Counted from the first letter of the stretch, positions 15,444 through 22,349 are shown. The stretch is 33,190 nt of DNA from Chloroflexota bacterium (GCA_017610335.1 JAFCCG010000004.1:1-33190), one strand, 5' to 3'. Numbers and translations: made by a program. The notes: generated by a model not told the origin, from the sequence alone.

Positions 15444-16364
15444 TTAGCGCAAATACTCTAAAGTATTCTGCCAAATGCCTGGGGTGATTGCAGGGTCATA
15501 ATTGAAATAAATTGTTTTTCCAATTATTAGATTTTTTTCTACAATCCCTGGATAATTTTTAGTTTCTTCGGTACTGTTAATATATGCTACTTGTTCTCCC
15601 AAAGGCTTTACATCAAATGTTAAAATATTCAGTGGTTCGTATCTTGGGTCTGCTGGAGCTGTTTCAATTCCCTTCATTATTTCACTGTCTTGTTCAAGTC
15701 TTTCAATTGTACCGGAAACCATAACAGGCTGTGTGCAGGTAAGAATTCCTTGTGCTACTTCATCACATTCTACCGGAATTAAATTTCCAAATGTTTCTTT
15801 CCAGCCGATTACATCATTGGCAATTCCTGTGCCATATTCTCCGCCGCTTCTGTAAATTCCTGAATCCATTACTACAACAAGCTTTCCTCCAGCCATAACA
15901 TAGTTTTCAATTGCTTCACCCAAAGCCCTTGAAACGCTTTTGTCATAAGGTGTTGCTCCCAAATGCTGGTCAAGCAAAATAACATCATATTGCGCAAGCT
16001 GTTCTGCAGGGTTTACATCAAGGTCTGCTGCGTCCTTTATTCTGTAATAAATTAAATCGCGTTGGTTATCAAGTTCTGTAATCAATCCAGTACTTGGCTG
16101 GCCTATAATAAGCATTTGTGTTTGGTTATTGCCTCCAATTCCCGGAATATCAACCATCCCAATCTTATTTATGCCACTAATAATTGGGTCTGAAAAAACT
16201 ACCAAAACAGCAACAATAACAATTACTGCAATAACAGCAATTACAATTCTTTTGTCAATTTTTTTCGCAGGCTTTGCCATTCTTTCAGGCATTATTTCGT
16301 CTCCAGGATATCCTGTGGCAATGTCTTCGTCTCCTGGAAAAACTCCTGACATTTCATCATCCAT
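15444..16364 (-). CDS. Membrane-anchored protein with a large extracytoplasmic domain
   Basis: The first ~35 residues are acidic with a small repeat (FPGDEDIATGYPGDEI), followed by Lys-rich residues and one membrane helix (about 40-60, IVIAVIAVIVIVAVLVVF). The remaining ~245 residues look like a Rossmann or flavodoxin-like alpha/beta fold: MLIIGQPS, YDVILLDQHLG and GGKLVVVMDSGIYRSGG suggest the ThuA/glutamine-amidotransferase-like group, without a clear catalytic triad. Function is unknown. The positive charges before the helix suggest the large domain lies outside the cell. A TATA-like box (16387-16396) centred about 28 nt before the ATG points to a leaderless message. Confidence 0.75.
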   Translation of the reverse strand: MDDEMSGVFPGDEDIATGYPGDEIMPERMAKPAKKIDKRIVIAVIAVIVIVAVLVVFSDPIISGINKIGMVDIPGIGGNNQTQMLIIGQPSTGLITELDNQRDLIYYRIKDAADLDVNPAEQLAQYDVILLDQHLGATPYDKSVSRALGEAIENYVMAGGKLVVVMDSGIYRSGGEYGTGIANDVIGWKETFGNLIPVECDEVAQGILTCTQPVMVSGTIERLEQDSEIMKGIETAPADPRYEPLNILTFDVKPLGEQVAYINSTEETKNYPGIVEKNLIIGKTIYFNYDPAITPGIWQNTLEYLR

Positions 16365-16487
16365 GCACTAAAATACATGTTTTTGCGTTATAAATACTTT
16401 TTCATTTTTCAGGCGTTGTGAAAATGGCCAGTAATTTATAAATATCCGCATTTTTACTCAACCAGTTCCAAATTGTATGCAATTGCC

Positions 16488-16534
16488 TTGCCGATGGTGA
16501 TCTGACAATTAGCCTGATGTGCTCAGAGTAATAT
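16488..16534 (-). repeat. Island repeat copy R1 (47 bp)
   Basis: First of three related direct repeats in the 16.4-18.7 kb island. It begins TTGCCGATGGTGATCTGAC on the plus strand and ends CAGAGTAATAT. It matches R2 at 44 of 47 positions. It lies 18 nt past the stop of the RelE-like toxin gene and is followed on the plus strand by a T-run. Confidence 0.9.
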
Positions 16535-16552
16535 AGTTTTTTTTTCCTTGTT

Positions 16553-16825
16553 TCAGAAAAACTGTTTGTACCATTTTTCATATTCTTTGTGGTTTCCAAT
16601 GAAGTAAAAGCGAACTTCTTTGTTTTCTTCAAAAGTTCTGTAAATGATTCTGTTTTGGCCTATTTCGTTAACAAAGAATTTTGCGCCTTTCTTGAGGTGT
16701 CTTTTTTCTGGGAATTCAAGGATTTTCTTTATCTTTTTTGCAACGCGTTCCTTGGCTGTATTGTCTAAACAGCTAAAGTATTCTGGCCATTTCTCGTCAA
16801 AGGATTCTTTGTAAATGCTAATCAC
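16553..16825 (-). CDS. RelE/YoeB-like mRNA-interferase toxin
   Basis: A 90-residue protein with the RelE-superfamily layout: basic helices (TAKERVAKKIKKILEFPEKR), then strands FFVNEIGQNRIIYRTFEENK and EVRFYFIGNHKEYEKWY with conserved basic and aromatic residues. Such toxins cut mRNA on the ribosome. The start ATG overlaps the end of the antitoxin gene by 4 nt (ATGA), the usual coupling in toxin-antitoxin operons. Repeat R1 follows directly. The family call is good; whether it is active is unknown. Confidence 0.85.
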   Translation of the reverse strand: MISIYKESFDEKWPEYFSCLDNTAKERVAKKIKKILEFPEKRHLKKGAKFFVNEIGQNRIIYRTFEENKEVRFYFIGNHKEYEKWYKQFF

Positions 16826-17064
16826 TTCAAATGCTTTGCGTATTCGCCAAGAGCCTGATCTGCGTTGAGAATTTTTCTCTTGCCTGCTTCGATGTCCTGG
16901 TCTATTCTGTCAAGTTTTTTGTTGACAAGTTCTACTTCATTAAAGTGCTCTTCTCCAAATTGAACTATTGCCAGTCTTGCAGCTTCGGATTGGGTGTTTG
17001 CATAACCTTTCTCAACCATGCTCTCTAGTATTTGTTTTGTTCGTCCTCTAAAATCTACATTCAT
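16822..17064 (-). CDS. Ribbon-helix-helix antitoxin paired with the RelE-like toxin
   Basis: An 80-residue protein. Its first 45 residues have the ribbon-helix-helix pattern (VDFRGRTKQILESMVEKGYA, then NTQSEAARLAIVQFGEE): an N-terminal strand and two helices that dimerise on DNA. The C-terminal half (LVNKKLDRIDQDIEAGKRKI) is a helical region expected to wrap the toxin. GGTGA lies 7 nt before the ATG. A near-perfect operator-like palindrome is found in its promoter (17094-17108), consistent with autoregulation. Confidence 0.85.
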   Translation of the reverse strand: MNVDFRGRTKQILESMVEKGYANTQSEAARLAIVQFGEEHFNEVELVNKKLDRIDQDIEAGKRKILNADQALGEYAKHLK

Positions 17065-17093
17065 CTAAAATCACCTGTAAAATATGGTATGAT

Positions 17094-17108
17094 ATATGTG
17101 CGACATAT
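17094..17108. promoter_or_regulatory. Palindromic operator candidate of the RelE-type pair
   Basis: ATATGT-GCG-ACATAT is a perfect 6-bp inverted repeat around a 3-nt centre. It lies between the TATA-like ATTTAAAT (about 17109-17116, minus strand) and the antitoxin start at 17064. That is where an autoregulating antitoxin dimer would bind. Confidence 0.5.
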
Positions 17109-17235
17109 GATTTAAATATGTTTCTATTAGGTGTATATTTGAATCAGATTTTATTGGTAGTTGTCTCGTCATTACATACAGTGCTCTATAATACTGCTTT
17201 ACAACTTCTCTTTTATTCATTTTGTATAGCTCATA

Positions 17236-17802
17236 CTACTTGCCGATGATGATCTGACAATTAGCCTGATGTGCTCTGGGTAATATGCTTTTTTTATTGA
17301 AAGTTTTAAGAGCCTGTTTTTCGTTCTTAGGTTTTATGAGGCCCCCAACATAGTTTTGCTTAAAGACCTCTTTTCCTTGATAGTATATATGTTCTATTCC
17401 TTTGAAATCTGCTATAGTGCCTTTGCTTGAGTCCTTATATTCCCATTCAGCTTCTTTAAAATTTTCTGGGCCTCTGAACGGTCTTGATTTTTTTACCTGT
17501 AATAAAGCTTTTTTTAGAAAACAGAATGTTTTTGAAGCAAACTCTTTCTTTTCTATGTATTGTGGCAACATTCCTCCGGCATAAGCCATTGCCCAAAAAG
17601 GCTTGTTCTCAAAGTAAACAACTTCTTGACCTGTGGTCATGAAAAAGCCGGCATAACTATCCCTGTAACGCCAGTTTCCTTTCCTAAATTCCAATTCTTT
17701 GAAACCTGGTCTTTGAGAGGAAACTTCTTTACTGTTGCCTGCATAGGTTTTGGTCTTTGCTTCCACAAGAAAGTTAGCTAATGCATTAAGGGCCATTTTC
17801 AT
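17236..17802 (-). CDS. DUF5680-domain protein with a repeat-derived C-terminus
   Basis: Residues ~8-155 resemble DUF5680: FLVEAKTKTYAG, then WRYRDSYAGFFMTTGQEVVY, FENKPFWAMAYAGG, RPFRGPENFKEAEWEY and IEHIYYQGKEVFKQNYVGG. The domain is known alone or joined to HTH regulators; its function is unclear. The domain normally ends near the last YxGG motif. Here about 34 further residues follow, and the last 18 (KSILPRAHQANCQIIIGK) are encoded by repeat R2. The native end was therefore probably replaced when the repeat junction formed. It lies in the toxin-antitoxin island on the same strand as its neighbours. Confidence 0.8.
   Translation of the reverse strand: MKMALNALANFLVEAKTKTYAGNSKEVSSQRPGFKELEFRKGNWRYRDSYAGFFMTTGQEVVYFENKPFWAMAYAGGMLPQYIEKKEFASKTFCFLKKALLQVKKSRPFRGPENFKEAEWEYKDSSKGTIADFKGIEHIYYQGKEVFKQNYVGGLIKPKNEKQALKTFNKKSILPRAHQANCQIIIGK
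17240..17286 (-). repeat. Island repeat copy R2 (47 bp)
   Basis: Matches R1 at 44 of 47 positions, in the same orientation 752 bp away. It overlaps the 3' end of the DUF5680 gene. Similarity to R3 extends to the left (CATACTACTTGCCGATG here, TATACTTATTGCCGATG in R3), which shows that the repeat unit is longer than 47 bp on that side. Confidence 0.9.
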
Positions 17803-17819
17803 AATTTCAACTCTAATTT

Positions 17820-17879
17820 TTATTTTCTTTCTATTATTTTTTTGCCTTCTTCTGTAAAATAAATCTTATTTGTTTTGAT
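17820..17879 (-). pseudogene. Remnant of a winged-helix protein C-terminus
   Basis: Between vapC and the DUF5680 gene the minus strand encodes IKTNKIYFTEEGKKIIERK followed by a stop. This is the typical last strand and helix of a winged-helix regulator (pattern YxLTEEGKKLLE). A stop codon directly precedes it and there is no start. It looks like the surviving tail of a deleted or replaced gene. The match is short, so chance cannot be excluded. Confidence 0.3.
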
Positions 17880-17892
17880 TCAAAATGTAGTT

Positions 17893-18333
17893 TCAGTTTA
17901 CTTTTTTGAACGGGTTTATTGTTTTTATCCATTTGACTTTTTTGAAGTCTTTTTCGTTTTCTGTTATTATTGTGTCAATACTGTTTTCTTCCATTGTTGC
18001 AACGATTAATGCATCCCAGAAAGGGGTTTTGTATATAGCTTGAACGTTTATTGCTTCCAAGATTGTTTTTTCGTTGTATCTTAATATTTCAAAGCCATCA
18101 AGGTAATCTAATACAATTTGCTTTGCTTTGTCAATCTCTAAAGGTCTTTCTATTTTGCTTGTGATAACTGAATAGAACTCTGCTAGGTTTTGAATGCTTA
18201 GGACAGAGTCCTCTTTTTTCCATCTTTCCTTAACAAGTTCTTTTGCTATCAGGTACTTTTTTGTTTCGCTTTTGTCGTAAGCATAAACTAAGATGTTTGA
18301 ATCAAGTAATTTCAATTCGCTACCTTCTGTCAT
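17893..18333 (-). CDS. vapC: PIN-domain toxin (VapC-like)
   Basis: A PIN-domain ribonuclease of the VapC type. The acidic active-site residues are visible: Asp11 in LLDSNILVYAYD, Glu52 in NLAEFYSVI, Asp107 in FWDALIVATM, and an Asp near 129 in ITENEKDF. The 146-residue length is normal. The ATG at 18333 overlaps the antitoxin gene by 14 nt and has GGAG 7 nt upstream. The nearby winged-helix remnant and DUF5680 gene follow downstream on the same strand. Confidence 0.9.
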   Translation of the reverse strand: MTEGSELKLLDSNILVYAYDKSETKKYLIAKELVKERWKKEDSVLSIQNLAEFYSVITSKIERPLEIDKAKQIVLDYLDGFEILRYNEKTILEAINVQAIYKTPFWDALIVATMEENSIDTIITENEKDFKKVKWIKTINPFKKVN

Positions 18334-18562
18334 ATATTTCTCCCCTGGTCTTTACTTTTATTTTTCCCAGGTTAAAGCCTTGGTCCATCCACTTGAATTG
18401 CCTCATCATTGCCTTGTGTTTTCCTGTTTTGCTGGATAACAGTCTAAGAGATTCGCCAACTACTTTTGCCATGGAGCCCTTTTTATTATTATACTTGCTT
18501 CCGGCAATTGACCTAAGGGTTTCCTCGTCTTCATTCTCCAAAGTAATTGTTACGTTTCCCAT
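18320..18562 (-). CDS. vapB: Antitoxin partner of the PIN toxin (VapB-like)
   Basis: An 80-residue protein immediately before, and overlapping, the PIN toxin gene. It starts with a strand (GNVTITLENEDEETLRSIAG) and has a helix pair (SMAKVVGESLRLLSS) suggestive of a ribbon-helix-helix fold. Its C-terminal part is basic and aromatic (MMRQFKWMDQGFNLGKIKVK) and probably binds the toxin. GGTGA precedes the ATG. A 12-nt perfect palindrome in the promoter could be its operator. The role rests mainly on gene order. Confidence 0.75.
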   Translation of the reverse strand: MGNVTITLENEDEETLRSIAGSKYNNKKGSMAKVVGESLRLLSSKTGKHKAMMRQFKWMDQGFNLGKIKVKTRGEIYDRR

Positions 18563-18597
18563 AAAATCACCTATAATTATATACTTACAAAACCTTT

Positions 18598-18609
18598 ATA
18601 TACGTATAT
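18598..18609. promoter_or_regulatory. Palindrome and TATA region of the vapBC promoter
   Basis: ATATACGTATAT is a 12-nt perfect palindrome that overlaps the TATA-like TATATAAAGG read on the minus strand, about 40 nt before vapB. A related half-site (AGTATATAATTA) lies nearer the gene. This is a plausible autoregulation site. Confidence 0.45.
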
Positions 18610-18645
18610 GCTATTCTTTAAACCCTTTTGCATGACTTATACTTA

Positions 18646-18690
18646 TTGCCGATGATAATCTGACGATGATTCGGAGTGCAAGCCAAATTC
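18646..18690 (-). repeat. Island repeat copy R3, diverged
   Basis: The first 19 bases, TTGCCGATGATAATCTGAC, match R2 at 18 of 19 positions, with further similarity to the left; the right half has diverged. It marks the right edge of the island next to the rbcL promoter. It sits inside a 9-bp inverted repeat, AAACCCTTT (18620-18628) and AAAGGGTTT (18708-18716). Confidence 0.7.
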
Positions 18691-18794
18691 CTATTATGTT
18701 TTTTTATAAAGGGTTTTTGCATGGTTTGTTTTTCAGAAAACCTTTCCAAATCCTTAAATAATACCTTCTTCCTTATTTTATTCGGTTTTTACAA

Positions 18795-20075
18795 ATGACA
18801 AACAAAGCATATTCAGGATATCTTAATCCAAAATATATTCCAAAAGCAGACCTTGTTGCAGCCTTTTACCTGGAGCCTGCAGCGTACGTTTCCTTTGAGG
18901 AGGCGGCACAGGCTGTTGCATCAGAGTCAAGCATTGGAACCTGGACAAATCTTTCAACACTTTCTCCAAAAATGAAACGCAAACTTCACGCCAGAGTTTT
19001 TTCATTAAATAAACGTTCTAAAATTGTAAAAATTGCCTATCCTATTGCATTGTTTGAAAACGGAAGCGTGCCCCAACTTTTGAGCAGTATTGCGGGAAAC
19101 GTTTTTGGAATGAAAGAAGTCAAAAATTTGCGGCTTTTGGATATCAATTTTCCAAATCGTTACATTCGTTCTTTCAAAGGACCTGCTTTTGGAATTGAAG
19201 GAGTAAGGCGGATTTTAAAAGTTCCAAAAAGGCCATTGCTTGGAACAATTGTAAAGCCAAAGCTTGGATTGAATGAAAGACAGCATGCATCTGTTGCCTT
19301 TCAGGCCTGGCTTGGAGGTTGTGATATTGTAAAAGACGATGAAAATTTAACAAACATGCGTTTTAATCATTTTGAAAAAAGGGTCAGGAAAACTTTGAAT
19401 GCAAGAGACAAAGCTGAAAAAGAAACAGGTGAAAGAAAGGCTTACATGCCAAATGTCACTGCTCCATTTGGAGAAATGGTAAAGCGGGCAAAGTTTGCAA
19501 AAGCGCAGGGCAGTGAATATGCAATGGTTGATGTGCTTTCAGTTGGCTGGTCTGCTTTGCAGGATTTAAGAGACAAGGATCTTGGGCTGATATTGCATGC
19601 GCACAGAGCAGGTCATGCTGCTTTTACCCGTTCTTCAACTCATGGAATTAGTATGCTTACAATTGCAAAACTTTGCAGACTTATTGGAGTGGACCAGATT
19701 CATGTTGGTGCAATTGTTGGCAAAATGCATGGAGGCAAGAAAGAGGTAAAGGCAATAGGCGAAGAAATTGAGAACACAATTGTTTACAAGGGAAAGGGAC
19801 ATGTACTTTCAGAAAACTGGCTTAACATAAAGCCTGTTTTTGCAGTCTGCTCTGGCGGTTTGCATCCTGGAAAAATCCCCCCTTTGGTAAAAGCAATGGG
19901 CAATGACATAATTATTCAATTAGGCGGCGGAATTCATGGACATCCTCTCGGAACAAGGCATGGTGCAATTGCAGCAAGACAAGCACTTGAAGCTACTTTG
20001 GCAGGTGTTCCATTAAAATATGCTGCAATGAAAAATTTTGAACTCACACTTGCTTTAAGAAAGTGGAAAGACTGA
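18795..20075 (+). CDS. rbcL: Form III RuBisCO large subunit
   Basis: Carboxylates ribulose 1,5-bisphosphate to two 3-phosphoglycerates; in archaea it usually works in nucleotide ribose disposal rather than a Calvin cycle. All key residues are present (spinach number in brackets): Glu44 (60), Asn102 (123), Lys154 (175) and Lys156 (177) in GTIVKPKLGL, carbamylated Lys180 (201) with Asp182 and Glu183 in GGCDIVKDDE, His270 (294) in HAHRAGH, His303 (327), Lys310 (334) in GKMHGG, Ser353 (379) and the GGG phosphate loop. At 426 aa it has the form III length and RAGHAAFTR signature. A TATA-like CTTAAATAATA (18752-18763) lies about 38 nt upstream and there is no Shine-Dalgarno site. No small subunit or phosphoribulokinase is seen. 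Confidence 0.97.
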   Translation: MTNKAYSGYLNPKYIPKADLVAAFYLEPAAYVSFEEAAQAVASESSIGTWTNLSTLSPKMKRKLHARVFSLNKRSKIVKIAYPIALFENGSVPQLLSSIAGNVFGMKEVKNLRLLDINFPNRYIRSFKGPAFGIEGVRRILKVPKRPLLGTIVKPKLGLNERQHASVAFQAWLGGCDIVKDDENLTNMRFNHFEKRVRKTLNARDKAEKETGERKAYMPNVTAPFGEMVKRAKFAKAQGSEYAMVDVLSVGWSALQDLRDKDLGLILHAHRAGHAAFTRSSTHGISMLTIAKLCRLIGVDQIHVGAIVGKMHGGKKEVKAIGEEIENTIVYKGKGHVLSENWLNIKPVFAVCSGGLHPGKIPPLVKAMGNDIIIQLGGGIHGHPLGTRHGAIAARQALEATLAGVPLKYAAMKNFELTLALRKWKD

Positions 20076-20121
20076 CAGAAACCTATTTAATGCTTTTAGA
20101 ACCCATTTTTTCTAATTCAAG

Positions 20122-20886
20122 GTGCTATTTTTGGATTGTGAAAAAACTTATAATAAAATTGTTACTTCAACAAAAGCCTATTTTAACAATGCTGGGTTTT
20201 CAAAAGCTGTTATTGGTTTAAGCGGCGGGCTTGACAGCAGTTTGACTGCATTTGTTCTTGTTGATGCACTTGGAAAAGAAAATGTAACTGGGCTTTTTTT
20301 GCCTGAAAATGGTGAAAGCAAAAGTCAGGACCATGTTGATGCACTGGCTGTTGCAAAATCTCTTGGCATTGCATTTGAAGAAATTTCAATTGAAAAAATT
20401 GTAAAGTCTATTGAACAAAGTGTTAAATGGAATCAAAACAAAATTGCAGAAATGAATCTTAGGGCGAGAGCCAGAATGGTTTTATTATACAATTTTGCAA
20501 ACAGTTTGAACGCGCTTGTTGTTGGAACAAGCAACAAATCTGAATTAATGCTTGGGTATTTTACAAAGCACGGTGATGGAGCAGCAGATGTTCTTCCGTT
20601 TCAAAATATTTTTAAGACAGGCCTTTTTGCAATTGCAAAATGCAAGGGTTTGCCTGCAAATATAATTGAAAAGCAGCCAAGTGCAGGACTTGCACCTGAA
20701 CAGACTGATGCAAAAGAGCTTGGAGCTTCTTATTCTGAAATTGATTCTGTGCTTGAAGCAATTGAGCAAGGTAAGAGTGCTGAAGAATTAAAGAATGAGT
20801 TTGATGCAGGGCTTGTTGAAAGTCTGTTAAAAAGAATTGCTACAAACAAGCACAAGCAAAAGGAGGGCTGTCAATGCTTACCTTGA
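20122..20886 (+). CDS. nadE: NH3-dependent NAD synthetase
   Basis: Amidates nicotinate adenine dinucleotide to NAD, the last step of the pathway. The PP-loop SGGLDSS is at 34-40, and the substrate region has VGTSNKSELMLGYFTKHGDG and IEKQPSAGLAPEQTDAKELG. There is no glutaminase domain, so it uses free ammonia; 254 aa is normal for this type. Two starts are possible: GTG at 20122, about 31 nt after a TATA-like element (about 20086-20096), or TTG at 20131, which has AAGGTG just upstream as a Shine-Dalgarno site. It is the first of three overlapping or close NAD genes. Confidence 0.96.
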   Translation: MLFLDCEKTYNKIVTSTKAYFNNAGFSKAVIGLSGGLDSSLTAFVLVDALGKENVTGLFLPENGESKSQDHVDALAVAKSLGIAFEEISIEKIVKSIEQSVKWNQNKIAEMNLRARARMVLLYNFANSLNALVVGTSNKSELMLGYFTKHGDGAADVLPFQNIFKTGLFAIAKCKGLPANIIEKQPSAGLAPEQTDAKELGASYSEIDSVLEAIEQGKSAEELKNEFDAGLVESLLKRIATNKHKQKEGCQCLP

Positions 20887-21701
20887 AAATGAAACAAAAG
20901 CTTATTGCTATTTTGTTGGAGGATCTTGGGAAAAAAGATGTAACAAGCATTTTGCTAAAGCCTGTTATTTGTGAGGCAAAGATTTTTGCAAACGAAGATG
21001 CTGTTGTTGCAGGTTTGGAGGAAGCAAAATTTTTGTTTAATTATTGTGGTGTAAAGGCTAAAGGTGATGTAAAGGATGGTCAAAGGGTAAGAAAGGGTTC
21101 TGTTGTTATGCATTTGCATGGTGTAAATCGAAAAATCTTTGAAGTTGAAAGAACTGTATTGAATATTATTATCAGGATGAGTTCGGTTGCTTCAACTTGT
21201 GCAAAGGCAAAAAAGATTGCTGGAAAAAGAGTAACTGTTGCTTTAACAAGGAAAACAATGCCTGGTTTTAATATTTTTGACAAAAAAGCAGGCAAGATTG
21301 CAGGGGTTTGGCCGCATAGGCTCAACTTAAATGAATTTGTTTTGTTAAAAGATACTCATTTACCATTTTTTGAATCTGCTTTTGGTGCTGTTGTTGTTGC
21401 AAGAAAAAAGCATGGTAAAAAAATGAAGGTTGAAATAGAGGTTGAAACATTTGAGCAGGCGTTTGATGCTGCAAAAGCAAAGCCTGATGTAATAATGCTT
21501 GATAATTTTTCTTCAAAGCAAGCAAAGTCTGCGGTCAAAAAGCTAAGGTCTGTGTTTAAGGGCCAGATTGAATTAAGTGGTGGCATAAATTTGAAAAACC
21601 TTGATAAGTTTGCTAATGCAAGGCCTGATATTATTTCAATGGGTTGTTTAACTTATGCAATTAAAGGTAAGGATTTTAACATGAAAATTTGGGCACATTG
21701 A
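20874..21701 (+). CDS. nadC: Nicotinate-nucleotide pyrophosphorylase-like (quinolinate PRTase)
   Basis: The family turns quinolinate and PRPP into nicotinate mononucleotide. Family motifs are present: a barrel N-terminus (VVAGLEEAKFLF), VERTVLNIIIRMSSVAS, LTRKTMPGFNIFDKKA, KAKPDVIMLDNFSSKQAKSA and the phosphate loop ELSGGINLKNLDKF. The usual GGGxNHR and KDNH motifs read AGVWPHR and KDTH here, so the substrate pocket has diverged; a nicotinate-type substrate cannot be excluded. AGGAGGG lies about 8 nt before the ATG, inside the end of nadE, with a 13-nt overlap. No nadA or nadB is in the window. A triple 17-nt tandem repeat runs over its stop codon. Confidence 0.88.
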   Translation: MLTLKMKQKLIAILLEDLGKKDVTSILLKPVICEAKIFANEDAVVAGLEEAKFLFNYCGVKAKGDVKDGQRVRKGSVVMHLHGVNRKIFEVERTVLNIIIRMSSVASTCAKAKKIAGKRVTVALTRKTMPGFNIFDKKAGKIAGVWPHRLNLNEFVLLKDTHLPFFESAFGAVVVARKKHGKKMKVEIEVETFEQAFDAAKAKPDVIMLDNFSSKQAKSAVKKLRSVFKGQIELSGGINLKNLDKFANARPDIISMGCLTYAIKGKDFNMKIWAH

Positions 21702-21732
21702 AAATTTGAGCATGTTGAAAAATTTAGGTGTT
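21682..21732 (+). repeat. 17-nt imperfect triple tandem repeat over the nadC stop
   Basis: Three consecutive units: TGAAAATTTGGGCACAT (21682-21698), TGAAAATTTGAGCATGT (21699-21715) and TGAAAAATTTAGGTGTT (21716-21732). The nadC stop TGA is the start of the second unit. The third supplies the AGGTG Shine-Dalgarno-like site of nadD. Confidence 0.85.
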
Positions 21733-21739
21733 GTTAGAA

Positions 21740-22318
21740 ATGAAAGTTGCACTTTTTGGCGGAACGTTTGACCCTGTGCACAAAGGTCATGTGAATGCTG
21801 CAAAAGAAATTTTAAGACAGGGTTTGGTTGACGAAGTCTGGTTTATTCCTGTTTGCTGGCATGCGTTTAAGGAAAATGATAATGTTTCTTTGCTGGAACA
21901 CAGAAAGAACATGATTAAGCTTGCAATTCATGGTAAAAAAGGATTAAAGGTTATTGATTTGAATGGAAATCCAACACATACTTTTGATACAATTCTTAAA
22001 GCAAAAAAGTATTTTCCTGGAAATGAATTTTTTTGGTTAATGGGAACAAACCTTGTGGAAGAATTTTCTTCATGGTTCAAGCCTGAAATGGTTTTGCAGG
22101 AAGCAAAATTAATCTTGTTTCCTGTTCCTGGTTTTGAGCATGAAAAGAATTTATTGCTTAATTCTAACAATTCTATTATTGTACAGGCAAAAGAAATTGA
22201 CCTAAGCAGCACAATTGTAAGAGAAAAGCTGGCAAAAGGCGAATCTGTTGAAAATCTTATTGATGAAAAAGTTTTGAATTATATTAAAGAAAACAGGATT
22301 TACTCTGCCAGCAAGTAA
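21740..22318 (+). CDS. nadD: Nicotinate-nucleotide adenylyltransferase, bacterial type
   Basis: Joins ATP and nicotinate mononucleotide into nicotinate adenine dinucleotide, the substrate of NadE. The nucleotidyltransferase motifs are clear: LFGGTFDPVHKGHVNAA at the N-terminus, FFWLMGTNLVEEFSSW in the centre and DLSSTIVREKL for the ISSTxVR motif. Most archaea use the unrelated-length NadM for this step, so a bacterial-type NadD points to gene transfer or a DPANN habit. I use the ATG at 21740, with AGGTG about 10 nt upstream; a TTG at 21728 would overlap that site. It completes the nadE-nadC-nadD operon. Confidence 0.93.
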   Translation: MKVALFGGTFDPVHKGHVNAAKEILRQGLVDEVWFIPVCWHAFKENDNVSLLEHRKNMIKLAIHGKKGLKVIDLNGNPTHTFDTILKAKKYFPGNEFFWLMGTNLVEEFSSWFKPEMVLQEAKLILFPVPGFEHEKNLLLNSNNSIIVQAKEIDLSSTIVREKLAKGESVENLIDEKVLNYIKENRIYSASK

Positions 22319-22349
22319 TTTTTTTGGGGCAAATTCCATGCTAAAACCC

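Noticed and set aside
16402-16632. 76-codon minus-strand frame containing KKLYYSEHIRLIVRSPSARQ
   Set aside because: It overlaps the RelE-like gene end and repeat R1, has no Shine-Dalgarno site of its own, and is best explained as the repeat read in one frame.
16488-18690. Island repeats as integron attC or Xer dif sites
   Set aside because: The expected attC end motifs and the paired 11-bp dif arms could not be found, so no class was assigned; only the repeat itself is claimed.
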